Assembly: GCA_905479095.1 (NCBI GenBank)
Contig: CAJQLD010000023.1
Location: 1-64,000, forward strand
Direction: 5' to 3'
Origin: an uncultured Flavobacteriaceae bacterium
Lineage (GTDB): Bacteria > Bacteroidota > Bacteroidia > Flavobacteriales > Flavobacteriaceae
Length of the DNA stretch: 64,000 nt
Shown here one piece after another: positions 40,623 to 51,118 of the stretch. The notes beneath the pieces were generated by a model. It did no database searches. It was not told the DNA's origin and saw nothing but the letters and a program-made list of their open reading frames with translations. How positions within the stretch are numbered: position 1 is the stretch's first letter; each line of letters starts with the position of its first letter. The translations under genes and the position numbers were made by a program.

Positions 40623-40730
40623 TTTTAAGAAATATAATATATGTTTAACAAAATTACAATATTATTAAACAATAATTTTAACAAATAAAATAAAAAAACA
40701 TAGATTACTATGGTTCGTACCAAAATCATC

Positions 40731-40738
40731 TACCTTTG
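40731..40738 (+). promoter_or_regulatory. Bacteroidetes -7 element TACCTTTG
   Basis: TAnnTTTG match 5 nt before the rlmF ATG. Confidence 0.45.
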
Positions 40739-40743
40739 CCGGT

Positions 40744-41628
40744 ATGCATGCACAAAACCCTTACACTGACCGTTACGATCTAAAACGATTAGCCACACAT
40801 CATCCCAAACTTCAAAATCATATTGTTCTAAACCCATCTGGAGAAGAGACCATTGATTTTAGTAATTCAAGCGCGGTATATGAATTGAATAAAGCCATGC
40901 TTTTGGCCGACTTCAAAGTTGAGAACTATGAGTTGCCAATGGGCTATCTCATTCCTCCGATCCCTGGGCGGTTAGAATATTTGTTGCACATACAGGAGTT
41001 CCTTTCAGAAAAATTCAATATTGATAAAAACACAAAACTTCGAGGGTTGGACATCGGGACGGGTGCCAATGGGATCTATTGTATTTTGGGATTACAACAT
41101 TTTAATTGGACCATGGTAGGGGCAGAATGTGATGCCAAATCAGTGGAAATAGCGAAGGCTAATATGCAACATACAAAATCATTAAAAAATAAAATTGAAA
41201 TTCGACATCAAGAAAACAAGAGTTTCCTATTTAAAACTATAATTCATTCGGAAGAACAATTTGATTTTACCGTTTGTAATCCTCCCTTTCATTCGTCAAA
41301 AGAAGAGGCGTTTAGAGGATCTCAAAGAAAGCTTAATAATTTAGGACGCGAATTTGATAAAAAAGAAGTCGCCCTTAATTTTGAAGGCCAAGCCAATGAA
41401 CTTTGGTGTAATGGTGGTGAAGCGCTTTTTGTCAAACGACTGATTAAAGAAAGTATCGCTTTTAAAAATCAGGTCAAAGTGTTTTCTACACTCGTTTCAA
41501 AATCAGAGAGTCTCTCTAGCATAAAAAAACAACTCACAAAAGCAACCGCAAACTTTGAGGTCTTATCCATGGATTTAGGCAATAAGAAAAGTCGGATTGT
41601 CTTGTGGTGGTTTGATACCGCTTTATAA
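40744..41628 (+). CDS. rlmF: 23S rRNA (adenine(1618)-N(6))-methyltransferase
   Basis: YDLKRLATHHPKL, YLIPPIPGRLEYL, LDIGTGANGIYCILG, FTVCNPPFHSS. Confidence 0.93.
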   Translation: MHAQNPYTDRYDLKRLATHHPKLQNHIVLNPSGEETIDFSNSSAVYELNKAMLLADFKVENYELPMGYLIPPIPGRLEYLLHIQEFLSEKFNIDKNTKLRGLDIGTGANGIYCILGLQHFNWTMVGAECDAKSVEIAKANMQHTKSLKNKIEIRHQENKSFLFKTIIHSEEQFDFTVCNPPFHSSKEEAFRGSQRKLNNLGREFDKKEVALNFEGQANELWCNGGEALFVKRLIKESIAFKNQVKVFSTLVSKSESLSSIKKQLTKATANFEVLSMDLGNKKSRIVLWWFDTAL

Positions 41629-42936
41629 GACAGTCACTCGTACTTTTTTCTTTTTGAGGCGTGTATTGTTTAAGGTCTCTACTAAGTCATTAGCGATCGC
41701 CTTAGGCACTGCTACAAACGCGCAATCTTGTTTTAACTCAATGGTGCCCAGCTGATCTTTGGTAATATTACCTTGTTTAAAAAATAGCCCTGCAATATCA
41801 CCTTTCGAGATTTTATCTTTTCGACCTCCAGAAATAAACAGCGTTTCCCAAAACTGCGGCTTTCGAACCGCTTGTTTAGAAATGTTGATCCCTTTAGAGC
41901 CTTTAACATAGGATGGTAAGTTATCGCTTTCGCCTTTCAATACATAAGCCGTTCCTTTTGAATCGACGCGCGCAGCTCGCCCATTTCTGTGGATGAATTC
42001 TTCCTGAGCTCGCGGGAGTTCATAATGAATAATAAATTTTAACTCTGGAATATCAATCCCACGAGATGCTAAATCAGTCGCAATTAAAATCTGGTTGGTT
42101 CCGTTTCTGAATTTTATAAGGGCACGTTCACGGTCTTTTTGTTCCATCCCACCAGAAAAACAACTGTGGTTGATTTTATTTTTATCCAGAAAACGACTCA
42201 CAATAGCAATACTATCTCTTAAATTACAAAAGATAATGCCATTTTGATTTCCGAGATATCCTATGAGTTCCAACAGACTAGGTAGTTTGCTTTTAGACGT
42301 TGATACTACAGTTTTAATCTCCAGCTTAGAAACCACTTTTTCATTGAGATAGTTGACGGTCGTGGGTTTATCCAGACGAACAAAACTTGGGACTTCTACA
42401 CTTTGAGTTGCCGAGGTTAACACCCGTTTATTGATGTGTGGCAACTGGTTGATAATTTCTTTCATTTCTAACTCAAAACCATCTTCGAGCGATTTATCAA
42501 ACTCATCTAAGATGAGTGATTTGATGCTTTTTTTAGAAAATCGATCGTTGCTAAAATGATCTGCAATACGCCCTGGAGTTCCTATTAAAATAGCAGGGAC
42601 GTGTTTAATTTCAATCTTATCTTTAGACATGGGACGGCCACCATAAACTGCATTGACTTTAAAACCAGATCCCATACTACGGACCACTTGTTCAATTTGA
42701 ATGGCCAATTCCCGGGACGGGACGATAATTAAGGCCTGAACATCGTTGCAATCGGGGTCCAATATTTTGATAATTGGCAATAGAAATGCCAAGGTTTTAC
42801 CCGTTCCAGTAGGCGATAACAAAATGGTATTGGTGGTGTTATCAATTACATCAATCGCCTCTTCTTGCATTGGGTTTAAGACATGAATATTTAATTTCGT
42901 TAAAATATCGTGTTGTTGTTTGATGCTATTTGCCAT
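41623..42936 (-). CDS. DEAD-box RNA helicase with DbpA-type C-terminal RNA-binding domain
   Basis: SPTGTGKTLA, LILDEFDKSLEDG, SATQS, HRNGRAAR; C-terminal KISKGDIAGLFFKQGNITKDQLGTIELKQDCAFVAVP. Confidence 0.9.
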   Translation of the reverse strand: MANSIKQQHDILTKLNIHVLNPMQEEAIDVIDNTTNTILLSPTGTGKTLAFLLPIIKILDPDCNDVQALIIVPSRELAIQIEQVVRSMGSGFKVNAVYGGRPMSKDKIEIKHVPAILIGTPGRIADHFSNDRFSKKSIKSLILDEFDKSLEDGFELEMKEIINQLPHINKRVLTSATQSVEVPSFVRLDKPTTVNYLNEKVVSKLEIKTVVSTSKSKLPSLLELIGYLGNQNGIIFCNLRDSIAIVSRFLDKNKINHSCFSGGMEQKDRERALIKFRNGTNQILIATDLASRGIDIPELKFIIHYELPRAQEEFIHRNGRAARVDSKGTAYVLKGESDNLPSYVKGSKGINISKQAVRKPQFWETLFISGGRKDKISKGDIAGLFFKQGNITKDQLGTIELKQDCAFVAVPKAIANDLVETLNNTRLKKKKVRVTVL

Positions 42937-42970
42937 AATAATTAGTTCTTTTTATCCTGTTTAGAAACGT

Positions 42971-44281
42971 CTATTTTGAATGATTTGACCCTGTTTGTGC
43001 CAAATAATTTGCCAATACTTTTTCTATTAATTCTTCTTTGGTCAGGTGATGAAATACGGTACTTACCTGTTCTTTGAATTTATCTGAAACGGTTCGATTG
43101 GGTTTGGTTTTAAATATTTTTTTCGCCCATAACAATCCGTTATTTTCTTCAATACTTTGTGCATCCCCTTTTTTGAATGCGCTAAATTTGATTCCCAATT
43201 CGCTTTCAAAATCAGCAATATCTTTAACTTCATCTTCTTGTAGAATGGTTAATGAAAGCCCCTTTGCCCCTGCTCTCGCCGTTCGTCCACTACGGTGTAC
43301 ATAAGCTTCAAACGTATCGGGTAAATGATAATTAACAACATAAGAAATTTCTTTTACATCAATTCCACGAGCAGCCAAATCGGTGGCTACCAAAATATCA
43401 ATGTGGCCTTCTCTAAACTGCCCCATGATACGATCACGAATACCTTGGGTTAAACTTCCGTGTATGGATCCAGAAGAAAATTTATTGATGGCTAAATTTT
43501 TGGCTAATTTATTAACCGCTGCTTTCGTTTTACAAAATATAATACCGCGTTGTCCTTCTTTGCTACTTAAAAAATGCATTAAAATATTTAATTTCTCAAT
43601 TGGTTCCACAACCATATAATGATGATCGATCCCTTGATGCCCTAATGTGCCCATGTCGGCTTCGATCTCTACGATATGTTTTGACATGTAATTTTGAACC
43701 AATTGTTTGATCGCTCCAGAAAGGGTTGCCGTAAATAGAAGTGTTCGTCTTGTTTTAGGAATATCTTTTATGATTTTCTCTAAATCGTCCTTAAAAGCCG
43801 TCACCATCTCATCAGCTTCATCCAGCACTAAATAGGTTACGTTTTTAATGTTAATAGCACCACGCCCCATTAAATCTAACAATCGACCAGGAGTTGCCAC
43901 CACAATTTGTGTGGGTGTTTGTAAGCGTTCTATTTGTGGTTTTATTGGAATTCCGCCGCAGAGTGCTGCAATCGAAATATCAGGAATCTGCGCTGCATAC
44001 GCCTGTAAATTGGCATGGATTTGTTGTCCTAGCTCTCTTGTTGGTGCAAGTATCACCACTTGAATTTCTGTGTTTTCTGTTTCGATTAATTGCAACAACG
44101 GCACTCCAAAAGCAGCGGTTTTACCAGTACCCGTTTTTGCCAGTGCGACCACATCATCTAGTTGATTGAGGATCACAGGAATGACTTTTTTTTGAATGTC
44201 TGTGGGAACAGAAATTTTCAAATCAGCTAATCCTTGTTGTAGTGGAAGGTTAATTCCTAAATCAGAAAATGGTTTTGACAT
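42971..44281 (-). CDS. DEAD-box RNA helicase (RhlE/DeaD-like)
   Basis: AKTGTGKTAAFG, PTRELGQQ, VLDEADEM, HRSGRTARAG. Confidence 0.92.
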   Translation of the reverse strand: MSKPFSDLGINLPLQQGLADLKISVPTDIQKKVIPVILNQLDDVVALAKTGTGKTAAFGVPLLQLIETENTEIQVVILAPTRELGQQIHANLQAYAAQIPDISIAALCGGIPIKPQIERLQTPTQIVVATPGRLLDLMGRGAINIKNVTYLVLDEADEMVTAFKDDLEKIIKDIPKTRRTLLFTATLSGAIKQLVQNYMSKHIVEIEADMGTLGHQGIDHHYMVVEPIEKLNILMHFLSSKEGQRGIIFCKTKAAVNKLAKNLAINKFSSGSIHGSLTQGIRDRIMGQFREGHIDILVATDLAARGIDVKEISYVVNYHLPDTFEAYVHRSGRTARAGAKGLSLTILQEDEVKDIADFESELGIKFSAFKKGDAQSIEENNGLLWAKKIFKTKPNRTVSDKFKEQVSTVFHHLTKEELIEKVLANYLAQTGSNHSK

Positions 44282-44404
44282 AGCATTGTTTTATGCAAAG
44301 ATAACGATACGAATTTCGAGAATCGTACAAACGCAAAGACTAAATGCCTTTTGATAAAGAATGTAAAGATACGTCTCGAGAGCTCGAAACAAACAACAGA
44401 TGTA

Positions 44405-44854
44405 TTAGGCCTCTTGAAGTGTGCGTTTTGATTTTCTGTAAATGTAATTTGGATAGATTGTACGTTTAGCAAAACGATTCAATTTATTAGAATTAATCAT
44501 CTTAATATAAATTTGTTTCGTCACTCCAAAATACTCGTAAGTAGTGCCATCTAAAAAAGTGATTTCTAAAAGGAGTCCTTTATGAATGTAGTCTCCAATA
44601 CCAGAATTGGTAATGGTTTCGGTATATTCCTCTAAGTTAGCGGCAATCGTTTCAGGAGCGATGCTGACTAAAAAATGATAGCCATCGATGATTTCACGAC
44701 TTTTTAATTCGGCCTCTACGGCCTTAGAATCGCCATCTTGAAATTTATCGGGATGCCATTCTTTCACTAAATTTCGGTAACTCTTTTTAAGTATTTTAAG
44801 ATCAATTTCTTTTTCAACACCAAATAGCTTCTTGTACTGACTGATACGCTTCAT
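44405..44854 (-). CDS. J-domain plus KTSC-domain protein
   Basis: J-domain with HPDK (VKEWHPDKFQDG); C-terminal KTSC-like TFLDGTTYEYFGVTKQIYIKMI. Confidence 0.8.
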   Translation of the reverse strand: MKRISQYKKLFGVEKEIDLKILKKSYRNLVKEWHPDKFQDGDSKAVEAELKSREIIDGYHFLVSIAPETIAANLEEYTETITNSGIGDYIHKGLLLEITFLDGTTYEYFGVTKQIYIKMINSNKLNRFAKRTIYPNYIYRKSKRTLQEA

Positions 44855-44945
44855 AGACTCTTTTTTAGAAGCCGCGAAGCTACACTTTTATTCTGAACTA
44901 GGAGGTTTAAATGAGAGCTCTTTTTTCATTGGGATTGAATACAAA

Positions 44946-44973
44946 AAAAGCCCATCATTAATGATGGGCTTTT
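44946..44973. terminator. Intrinsic terminator downstream of the cold-shock gene
   Basis: AAAAGCCCATCATTAATGATGGGCTTTT perfect palindrome with flanking A/T tracts. Confidence 0.85.
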
Positions 44974-44997
44974 AATAAAAACTTGAAAGTATATGTA

Positions 44998-45189
44998 TTA
45001 GATAACTTTTACGTTTACTGCGTTTAATCCTTTGTTACCTTCTTGAAGATCGAATTCAACGGTATCGCCTTCGCGAATTTCGTCAACTAAACCTGAAATG
45101 TGTACAAAATGATCTTTTTCAACTCCTTCTTCAGTGATAAATCCAAATCCTTTAGATTCATTGAAAAACTTTACTGTTCCTTTACTCAT
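44998..45189 (-). CDS. cspA: Cold-shock domain protein
   Basis: MSKGTVKFFNESKGFGFITEEGVEKDHFVHISGL; ATG at 45189. Confidence 0.95.
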   Translation of the reverse strand: MSKGTVKFFNESKGFGFITEEGVEKDHFVHISGLVDEIREGDTVEFDLQEGNKGLNAVNVKVI

Positions 45190-45219
45190 AATAGTGTAAT
45201 TAAATTTATAATATTTTTG

Positions 45220-45227
45220 CAAATATA
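45220..45227 (-). promoter_or_regulatory. Bacteroidetes -7 element TATATTTG upstream of the cold-shock gene
   Basis: TAnnTTTG match on the minus strand, 30 nt upstream of the ATG. Confidence 0.45.
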
Positions 45228-45355
45228 GAATCTTTTATTAGATAAACAACTATATAACATCTTATTTTTAAATAAATTAAAAAAATGTACACTGTGTTGG
45301 GTGGATTAATTCCCTTGATATCTTCTTAAAAATAGATTATATAGGAATAAAACTA

Positions 45356-46288
45356 TTATAATTTATCCCCATTCCAAGCTTCAAATGATTTTACAATTTT
45401 ACCTTCATCATTAAATCGATGGTTCAACATTACTGGAATTGTAATCGTTTTAGTATCTGATTTACGCACAACTGTTAATCGCCACCAAGACTGTACAAGT
45501 CCTTTTTGAGAATCAAATTCATAGTATTTTATCCACTTATTATCTAAACTCTCAATCGTATAATTATTTAAAAAATCATTTTGAATACTTTTAAACTCCT
45601 CCATAGATAAATCATCAGAACCCCAATCGCTAAAAAGACCATCAAATGTTGCAGTTTCGTCAAACGCTTCAAAAAAGTGATCCATGTTTCCGTATTGTAG
45701 CGCATGCATCGATTTTCTTACGGTATTAATATTTGGATGATTCATGTAAATTTTCCCATCGCTCAAATGACTTCTGCTTTTCCAACTTTCCATAAAAGGA
45801 ATTTGATTCATGTACGTACGAACAAATGAAATTTTATTTTCTGAATTCACACCATATTGAGTGTGTCTTGGTTGCGTGAATTTCACGCCTGTCATACCGC
45901 CGACTCCTGACATCGTTTCCCATGCTAAAACCCATGTTACACCCTTAAAATCATCATCACTGTACTCAATGGCGTCTGGGTATGCATTTGAACTACTTTT
46001 TAAAGAGAAATATCTGTTTTTCGTATTCCAAGCATCAATGTTTTGGATAAATTCTTCCTTTGTTTCTGGTTCTTGGTCTTTATTCATTCCATCTCCAGAA
46101 ATACCTTTATAATTATCTGCAATAAGATTTTTTAAGGACTCTAAATCATTACTGTTTACAGCATCATACATTTGATTTACGACCTCAATTGCAGGATGAT
46201 TAATGTAAATATTTCCATTTTTTTTCTTTTGAGCAAATACAAATACAGTACTTACTACTAAAAGTAACGTTGTTAACTTTGTTTTCAT
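45356..46288 (-). CDS. Secreted protein with two SnoaL/NTF2-like domains
   Basis: Signal peptide ending VFAQ; two copies of a GNIYINHPAIEVVNQMYDAV / GKIYMNHPNINTVRKSMHAL unit. Confidence 0.7.
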   Translation of the reverse strand: MKTKLTTLLLVVSTVFVFAQKKKNGNIYINHPAIEVVNQMYDAVNSNDLESLKNLIADNYKGISGDGMNKDQEPETKEEFIQNIDAWNTKNRYFSLKSSSNAYPDAIEYSDDDFKGVTWVLAWETMSGVGGMTGVKFTQPRHTQYGVNSENKISFVRTYMNQIPFMESWKSRSHLSDGKIYMNHPNINTVRKSMHALQYGNMDHFFEAFDETATFDGLFSDWGSDDLSMEEFKSIQNDFLNNYTIESLDNKWIKYYEFDSQKGLVQSWWRLTVVRKSDTKTITIPVMLNHRFNDEGKIVKSFEAWNGDKL

Positions 46289-46444
46289 TTTGGTTAATTT
46301 TTTGGTTAGTTTTAAATTACAAGTAAAGATATAAAAATATACAGTTTTATAAAATAATTTAAAACATTATTTATGAATAGTGATTCACTAACAGGTTTGA
46401 AAAATAAAAAAAAAGCGTTTGACAAAAATTCTTTTGCAACTGTA

Positions 46445-46990
46445 TTATCTCAATAAGATACTTTCAATTTGTAGAGAAAAACGTTCATTGGTTTTATTGC
46501 CAATTAAGAATGCAATTTGATTAATTGTATTGGCATTAAAATTAGGAAGCTCTAAAGACCTGCCTCTAAATTTTGGTAAAAAGCTATTCAAAGGAATCAC
46601 AATCTCTTGCTTTATCCCAGTAGTTTCAAACGTTTTTACGTAGGAATGTCGTTGATTGGTAGATTCTTTTAATCTGAATTGATACGATTTTCCGTCCCCT
46701 TTTAGAGTTAGAACGATGGATTCATAGCCATTTGTTTTAATGCCATTGAAATCATATCTCAACGAAGAAAAACCCCCATTGTTTTCTGTTGTTACATAGC
46801 CATTAAACACACCAAATCCTTCTGAATCGAGCTCAAATTTTCCCTGAGACCTTCCTCCCATCACACGATCATCTACAACTTGCCATCCACTGGTAGAGAC
46901 TCCGGGTTCAAATTTAAAAATAACTGAGGACGATTGGAATGTATTCATAACAAGAAAAAAAATAAAACTATAAAACATGGATAAGGACAT
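46445..46990 (-). CDS. CIA30-family protein
   Basis: WQVVDDRVMGGRSQGKFEL, GFSSLRYDF, YQFRLK. Confidence 0.85.
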   Translation of the reverse strand: MSLSMFYSFIFFLVMNTFQSSSVIFKFEPGVSTSGWQVVDDRVMGGRSQGKFELDSEGFGVFNGYVTTENNGGFSSLRYDFNGIKTNGYESIVLTLKGDGKSYQFRLKESTNQRHSYVKTFETTGIKQEIVIPLNSFLPKFRGRSLELPNFNANTINQIAFLIGNKTNERFSLQIESILLR

Positions 46991-48531
46991 TAAACTTTAG
47001 GGGTAACGGCTAAAATTTCATCAAAATTTTCCCTTAAATAAGCTCTTAATTTCTTCTTATAATCATCTTTGAGCCATGACAAAAAATTATGAGTACTCTT
47101 ACTTATACATTTTGAATACCGATGAATCCTAAAATCAATATCATCTGTTAACAGCTTTACTAGATCTAATGCATCGTAAATATCTTCACTATTTTCAACA
47201 CAAATAAGCGCATGTTGTTCTATAGAGCGTTTCAAAACTACTTTTGATGATTCACCATTTCGAATGGATTGTATATAGGTTTTATTGACATCAAAATAGA
47301 CATCCTTTGAATTAGAAAAGGACATTCTAATATCTTCGGGCATCTCGTAAATAAAATTACTCTCAAGCTCTTCGTCGCTTAAAACGCCATCTAAATAATA
47401 ATTTGGATATCTAAAAATACGTTGCCAATCTAAATTTGTACTTCCCCAAGGTCCAAAACGATGAAAATTGTTTCCTAAATCAATAACATCAAAAGAGTTT
47501 TTGTTTTTTAAAATACGTGACCCTCTACCAATCATTTGATAATACAAAGTCAGTGATTTTGTAGCCCGATTTAGAATGATGGCTTCCACAGTTGGTTCAT
47601 CAAAACCAGTCGTTAAAATACTCACTGACGTTAGGATGGCATTTGGTGTTTCCTTAAACCATTTTAATATTTGAGTCCGCTCTTTTTTTGATGCTGTATT
47701 ATCTAAATGTGCTACAGGATATCCAGCATTCCTAAACAAATCATATACAAATAAAGAAGTATTAATACCATTGTTAAATATAAGCGTTTTCTTGCCTTCA
47801 CAACGCTCATTGTAAGCTTCCATTAACTTGGAAAGCATTTCGTTATTGGTGTATAAATCCTCCGAAGATTTTACGGTATAATCGCCATTAGCACCCACAA
47901 TTAATGAGGTTAAACCAACATTATAAGAATACATGTTTGCTTGTGCTAGAAACTCATTTTCAATAAGCGATTCGATACTTTCGCCTACAATTAACTCATT
48001 GTAATTATCGGTCATTGGAAGTTCAATATTTGAACTCAAGGGCGTTGCAGTTACGCCTAATATGAACGATTTCTCGAAAAACTTAAAAAGTTTTGTAAAA
48101 GAGTTATAGTGTGCCTCATCAATGATGATAAGCCCAATATCTGAAATATCTAATTTATCATCTTTTAAGCGATTGTTTAGGGTTTCAACCATTGCCACAA
48201 AACACTGAAAATCAGATTGATCTTCTAAATTGGCTTTACTGTCAATGACTTTGTTTGGAACTCCGAACTCTGTTAAAACAGAAGATGTCTGTTTACAAAG
48301 CTCAATTCGATGCGTCATTACCAATACTTTTTTCTTGTGAGTTTTTAAGTATTGACTTACAATTTCTGAAAAAATAACGGTCTTACCTCCACCAGTTGGT
48401 AACTGGTACAAAAGGTGGTAATCTTCGGCTGCAGTTTCAAAGCATTGAAAGATTTTTTGAATCGCTCCCTTTTGATAGCTGTAAAGCTCTTTGCCAGTTT
48501 TACGTTCTTCTTGTTCTGAAATGGAAAGCAT
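46990..48531 (-). CDS. DEAD/DEAH (SSL2/UvrB-type) helicase
   Basis: LPTGGGKTVIFSE, IIDEAHYNSF, GVTATPL, LTTGFDEPTVEAIILNR, QMIGRGSR. Confidence 0.9.
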   Translation of the reverse strand: MLSISEQEERKTGKELYSYQKGAIQKIFQCFETAAEDYHLLYQLPTGGGKTVIFSEIVSQYLKTHKKKVLVMTHRIELCKQTSSVLTEFGVPNKVIDSKANLEDQSDFQCFVAMVETLNNRLKDDKLDISDIGLIIIDEAHYNSFTKLFKFFEKSFILGVTATPLSSNIELPMTDNYNELIVGESIESLIENEFLAQANMYSYNVGLTSLIVGANGDYTVKSSEDLYTNNEMLSKLMEAYNERCEGKKTLIFNNGINTSLFVYDLFRNAGYPVAHLDNTASKKERTQILKWFKETPNAILTSVSILTTGFDEPTVEAIILNRATKSLTLYYQMIGRGSRILKNKNSFDVIDLGNNFHRFGPWGSTNLDWQRIFRYPNYYLDGVLSDEELESNFIYEMPEDIRMSFSNSKDVYFDVNKTYIQSIRNGESSKVVLKRSIEQHALICVENSEDIYDALDLVKLLTDDIDFRIHRYSKCISKSTHNFLSWLKDDYKKKLRAYLRENFDEILAVTPKV

Positions 48532-48721
48532 AAATAGTATTGGTTGATTTTTGCAAAAGTACGTTCTTTATTGAGTTTACAAAGAATAAATTTTGAATTT
48601 TTTTGTTTTACTTGAAAATAATTCCAATTAACTAAAACTTCGTAGTTAATTTATTATGGATAAATTTTTATATGTAATGAAAATTACTAATTTTAACGAA
48701 CCTTTTATTACTCTCAATTCT

Positions 48722-49153
48722 ATGAACAACCTACCAAACCAACCTTCAATCAATTTCTGGATCATCAGCATTCTTGCCTTTTTATGGAATCTTATTGGCG
48801 TTTTTGCATATCTAGGACAATCATTTATGAGTGAAGAAATCATAAAGTCATTATCTCAAAGTGAACAAAATTATTTTTCAAATCTTCCTGCATGGGTAAC
48901 AGCAGCATTTGCATCGGCCGTTTTTTCGGGCTTATTTGGAGCTGTAGCCTTACTGCTTAGAAAAAAGATTGCATTTCTTTTGTACATATTTTCGCTTATC
49001 ACATTAATAATTCAACACTACTACAATTTCTATATTCAAAATGATATTGATATTAGCGGTATGGATGTGATTTTGCCTTTAGCCACTCTTTTTATTGGAA
49101 TTCTGTTAATATCGTTTGCCTCTAAAATGATTAAAATTAGAATCTTAAGTTAA
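48722..49153 (+). CDS. Small hypothetical membrane protein
   Basis: Several TM segments; ATG at 48722 likely (track start 48656). Confidence 0.65.
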   Translation: MNNLPNQPSINFWIISILAFLWNLIGVFAYLGQSFMSEEIIKSLSQSEQNYFSNLPAWVTAAFASAVFSGLFGAVALLLRKKIAFLLYIFSLITLIIQHYYNFYIQNDIDISGMDVILPLATLFIGILLISFASKMIKIRILS

Positions 49154-50322
49154 TCCTTTTTAGTTTTAAGTTTGTGCGTTTTTTTTGTTCCAGCGTACAT
49201 CTCAAATTTTAAAAATTTAGCTTCAAGTTTTGCATTAAAAAGCTTAATTTTTCTTGAAGGTCTTAGAGCTATAAATTTCAAAGCTTCCAAATTTGACGAA
49301 ATCATCCAGGCATTAGTTCCAGGATATTTATGTTTAAGCGTAGATCCAATAGCCCCATAGAAACTCTCCATTTCAATATCTAAACGTTCACCATAAGGTG
49401 GATTAAATACCATATGTAAATGTTCTTCGCCTCCTTTTTGAGTTTTAAAAAAATCTTCATGTTTAATATATATAAAATCCTCAAGCTTCGCATTTTCAAC
49501 ATTTTGCATGGCTTTTTCAACAGCACTCGGAGATTTGTCAAACCCCATGATTTTATGATGGAAATCACGTGTTTTTGTAAGTAAGGATTCCTCTATTTTC
49601 TCAAACAAATCAACATCCCAATCTTCCCAACGTTCGAACCCAAATTCATTACGCATTAAATTCGGAGGAATGTTACAAGCAATCATTGCAGCTTCTATAA
49701 GAACTGTTCCAGAACCACACATTGGGTCCATAAAGTCACTCTGTCCATCCCACCCTGATAGCATGACCAATCCAGCGGCTAAAACTTCATTTATTGGAGC
49801 GATATTCGTGGCGACTTTATAACCCCTTTTGTGTAAAGATTCTCCTGAACTATCCAATGAAACAGTACAGAAATGTCTATCGATATGAATGTCAATTTTT
49901 AAATCTGGAAACCGTAAGTCTACGTTAGGTCTTTCACCTGATTTTTCTCGAAATCGATCTACAATCGCATCCTTTGTTTTGAGGGATACATATTGAGAAT
50001 GTGTAAATGTTTCTCCATTAAGGGTGGCTCCTACAGCGAGAGTCCCATCCGATTTTAAATAATCTTCCCAAGGAATCGCTTTGACTTTGTTATATAAATC
50101 TGTTTCATTTATTACCTTAAAATTTGCAATTGGTTTAAGAATTTTAATCGCAGTACGAATGCCGAGATTGGCTTTGTACATAAATCCTTTATCGCCAACA
50201 AAGCTCACATGTCTTACGCCTATTTTAACAGCTTGTGCACCAAGTTGGTTCAATTCTTTAGCTAAAAGCTCCTCAAAACCAAATAAGGTTTTAGCAACCA
50301 TCTTAAAATTATTCTCCATCAA
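49150..50322 (-). CDS. THUMP-domain class I SAM-dependent RNA methyltransferase (RlmL/TrmN-like)
   Basis: N-terminal THUMP, MDPMCGSGTVLIEAAMIA, FNPPYGERL. Confidence 0.9.
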   Translation of the reverse strand: MMENNFKMVAKTLFGFEELLAKELNQLGAQAVKIGVRHVSFVGDKGFMYKANLGIRTAIKILKPIANFKVINETDLYNKVKAIPWEDYLKSDGTLAVGATLNGETFTHSQYVSLKTKDAIVDRFREKSGERPNVDLRFPDLKIDIHIDRHFCTVSLDSSGESLHKRGYKVATNIAPINEVLAAGLVMLSGWDGQSDFMDPMCGSGTVLIEAAMIACNIPPNLMRNEFGFERWEDWDVDLFEKIEESLLTKTRDFHHKIMGFDKSPSAVEKAMQNVENAKLEDFIYIKHEDFFKTQKGGEEHLHMVFNPPYGERLDIEMESFYGAIGSTLKHKYPGTNAWMISSNLEALKFIALRPSRKIKLFNAKLEAKFLKFEMYAGTKKTHKLKTKKD

Positions 50323-50377
50323 AATTATTTAGTAGATGCCAAAAATACAGTATTTTTGTACGAGTTAAAGAAATTGA

Positions 50378-51118
50378 ATGACAAAAGAACAACCAAAGTG
50401 GTATCAATCGTGGTTTGATACACCTTATTATCACATACTTTATAAAAATAGAGACTATAATGAAGCAGAACTATTTATTAAGAACCTCGTTGGCTATTTA
50501 AACCTCGACAAAGAAGATTCAATATTGGATTTGGCGTGTGGTAAAGGCCGTCATTCTATATTTTTGAACAGTTTAGGTTTTTCTGTTACTGGCTTAGATT
50601 TATCTCAAAACAGTATCGAACAAGCTCAAACTCATGCCTCAAATTCTTTGCATTTTGAGGTTCACGATATGAGAGTCTCCTTCTCGACTCAATTTGAAAT
50701 TGTTTTAAATTTATTTACAAGTTTTGGGTATTTTGATGATGACACAGATAACTATAGGGTCATTCAAACCATCAAATCTAGCTTAAAACCAAATGGCATC
50801 GGAGTTATTGATTTCATGAACAGCCCTCTTGTAATTGAAAATTTAATTGCACAAAATTTCCATGAAGATGAACACATTCAATTTGAACTAAAACGGCATT
50901 TAAAAGACGGTTTTATAACTAAAAATATCCAGGTAACAGATGGAAATAAAATTCATAACTACCAAGAAAAAGTACGAGCTTATTCGTTTCAGGATTTTGA
51001 AACGATGCTGTCCAAAGCAGGATTGCATTTGTTAGATTGTTTTGGAAATTATAAATTAGAACCCTTTAATGTTGAAACTTCCGAACGTTTAATTTTAATA
51101 TTTATGTCTAATGATTAG
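50378..51118 (+). CDS. Class I SAM-dependent methyltransferase
   Basis: ILDLACGKGRHSIFLNSLGFSVTGLDLS. Confidence 0.88.
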   Translation: MTKEQPKWYQSWFDTPYYHILYKNRDYNEAELFIKNLVGYLNLDKEDSILDLACGKGRHSIFLNSLGFSVTGLDLSQNSIEQAQTHASNSLHFEVHDMRVSFSTQFEIVLNLFTSFGYFDDDTDNYRVIQTIKSSLKPNGIGVIDFMNSPLVIENLIAQNFHEDEHIQFELKRHLKDGFITKNIQVTDGNKIHNYQEKVRAYSFQDFETMLSKAGLHLLDCFGNYKLEPFNVETSERLILIFMSND

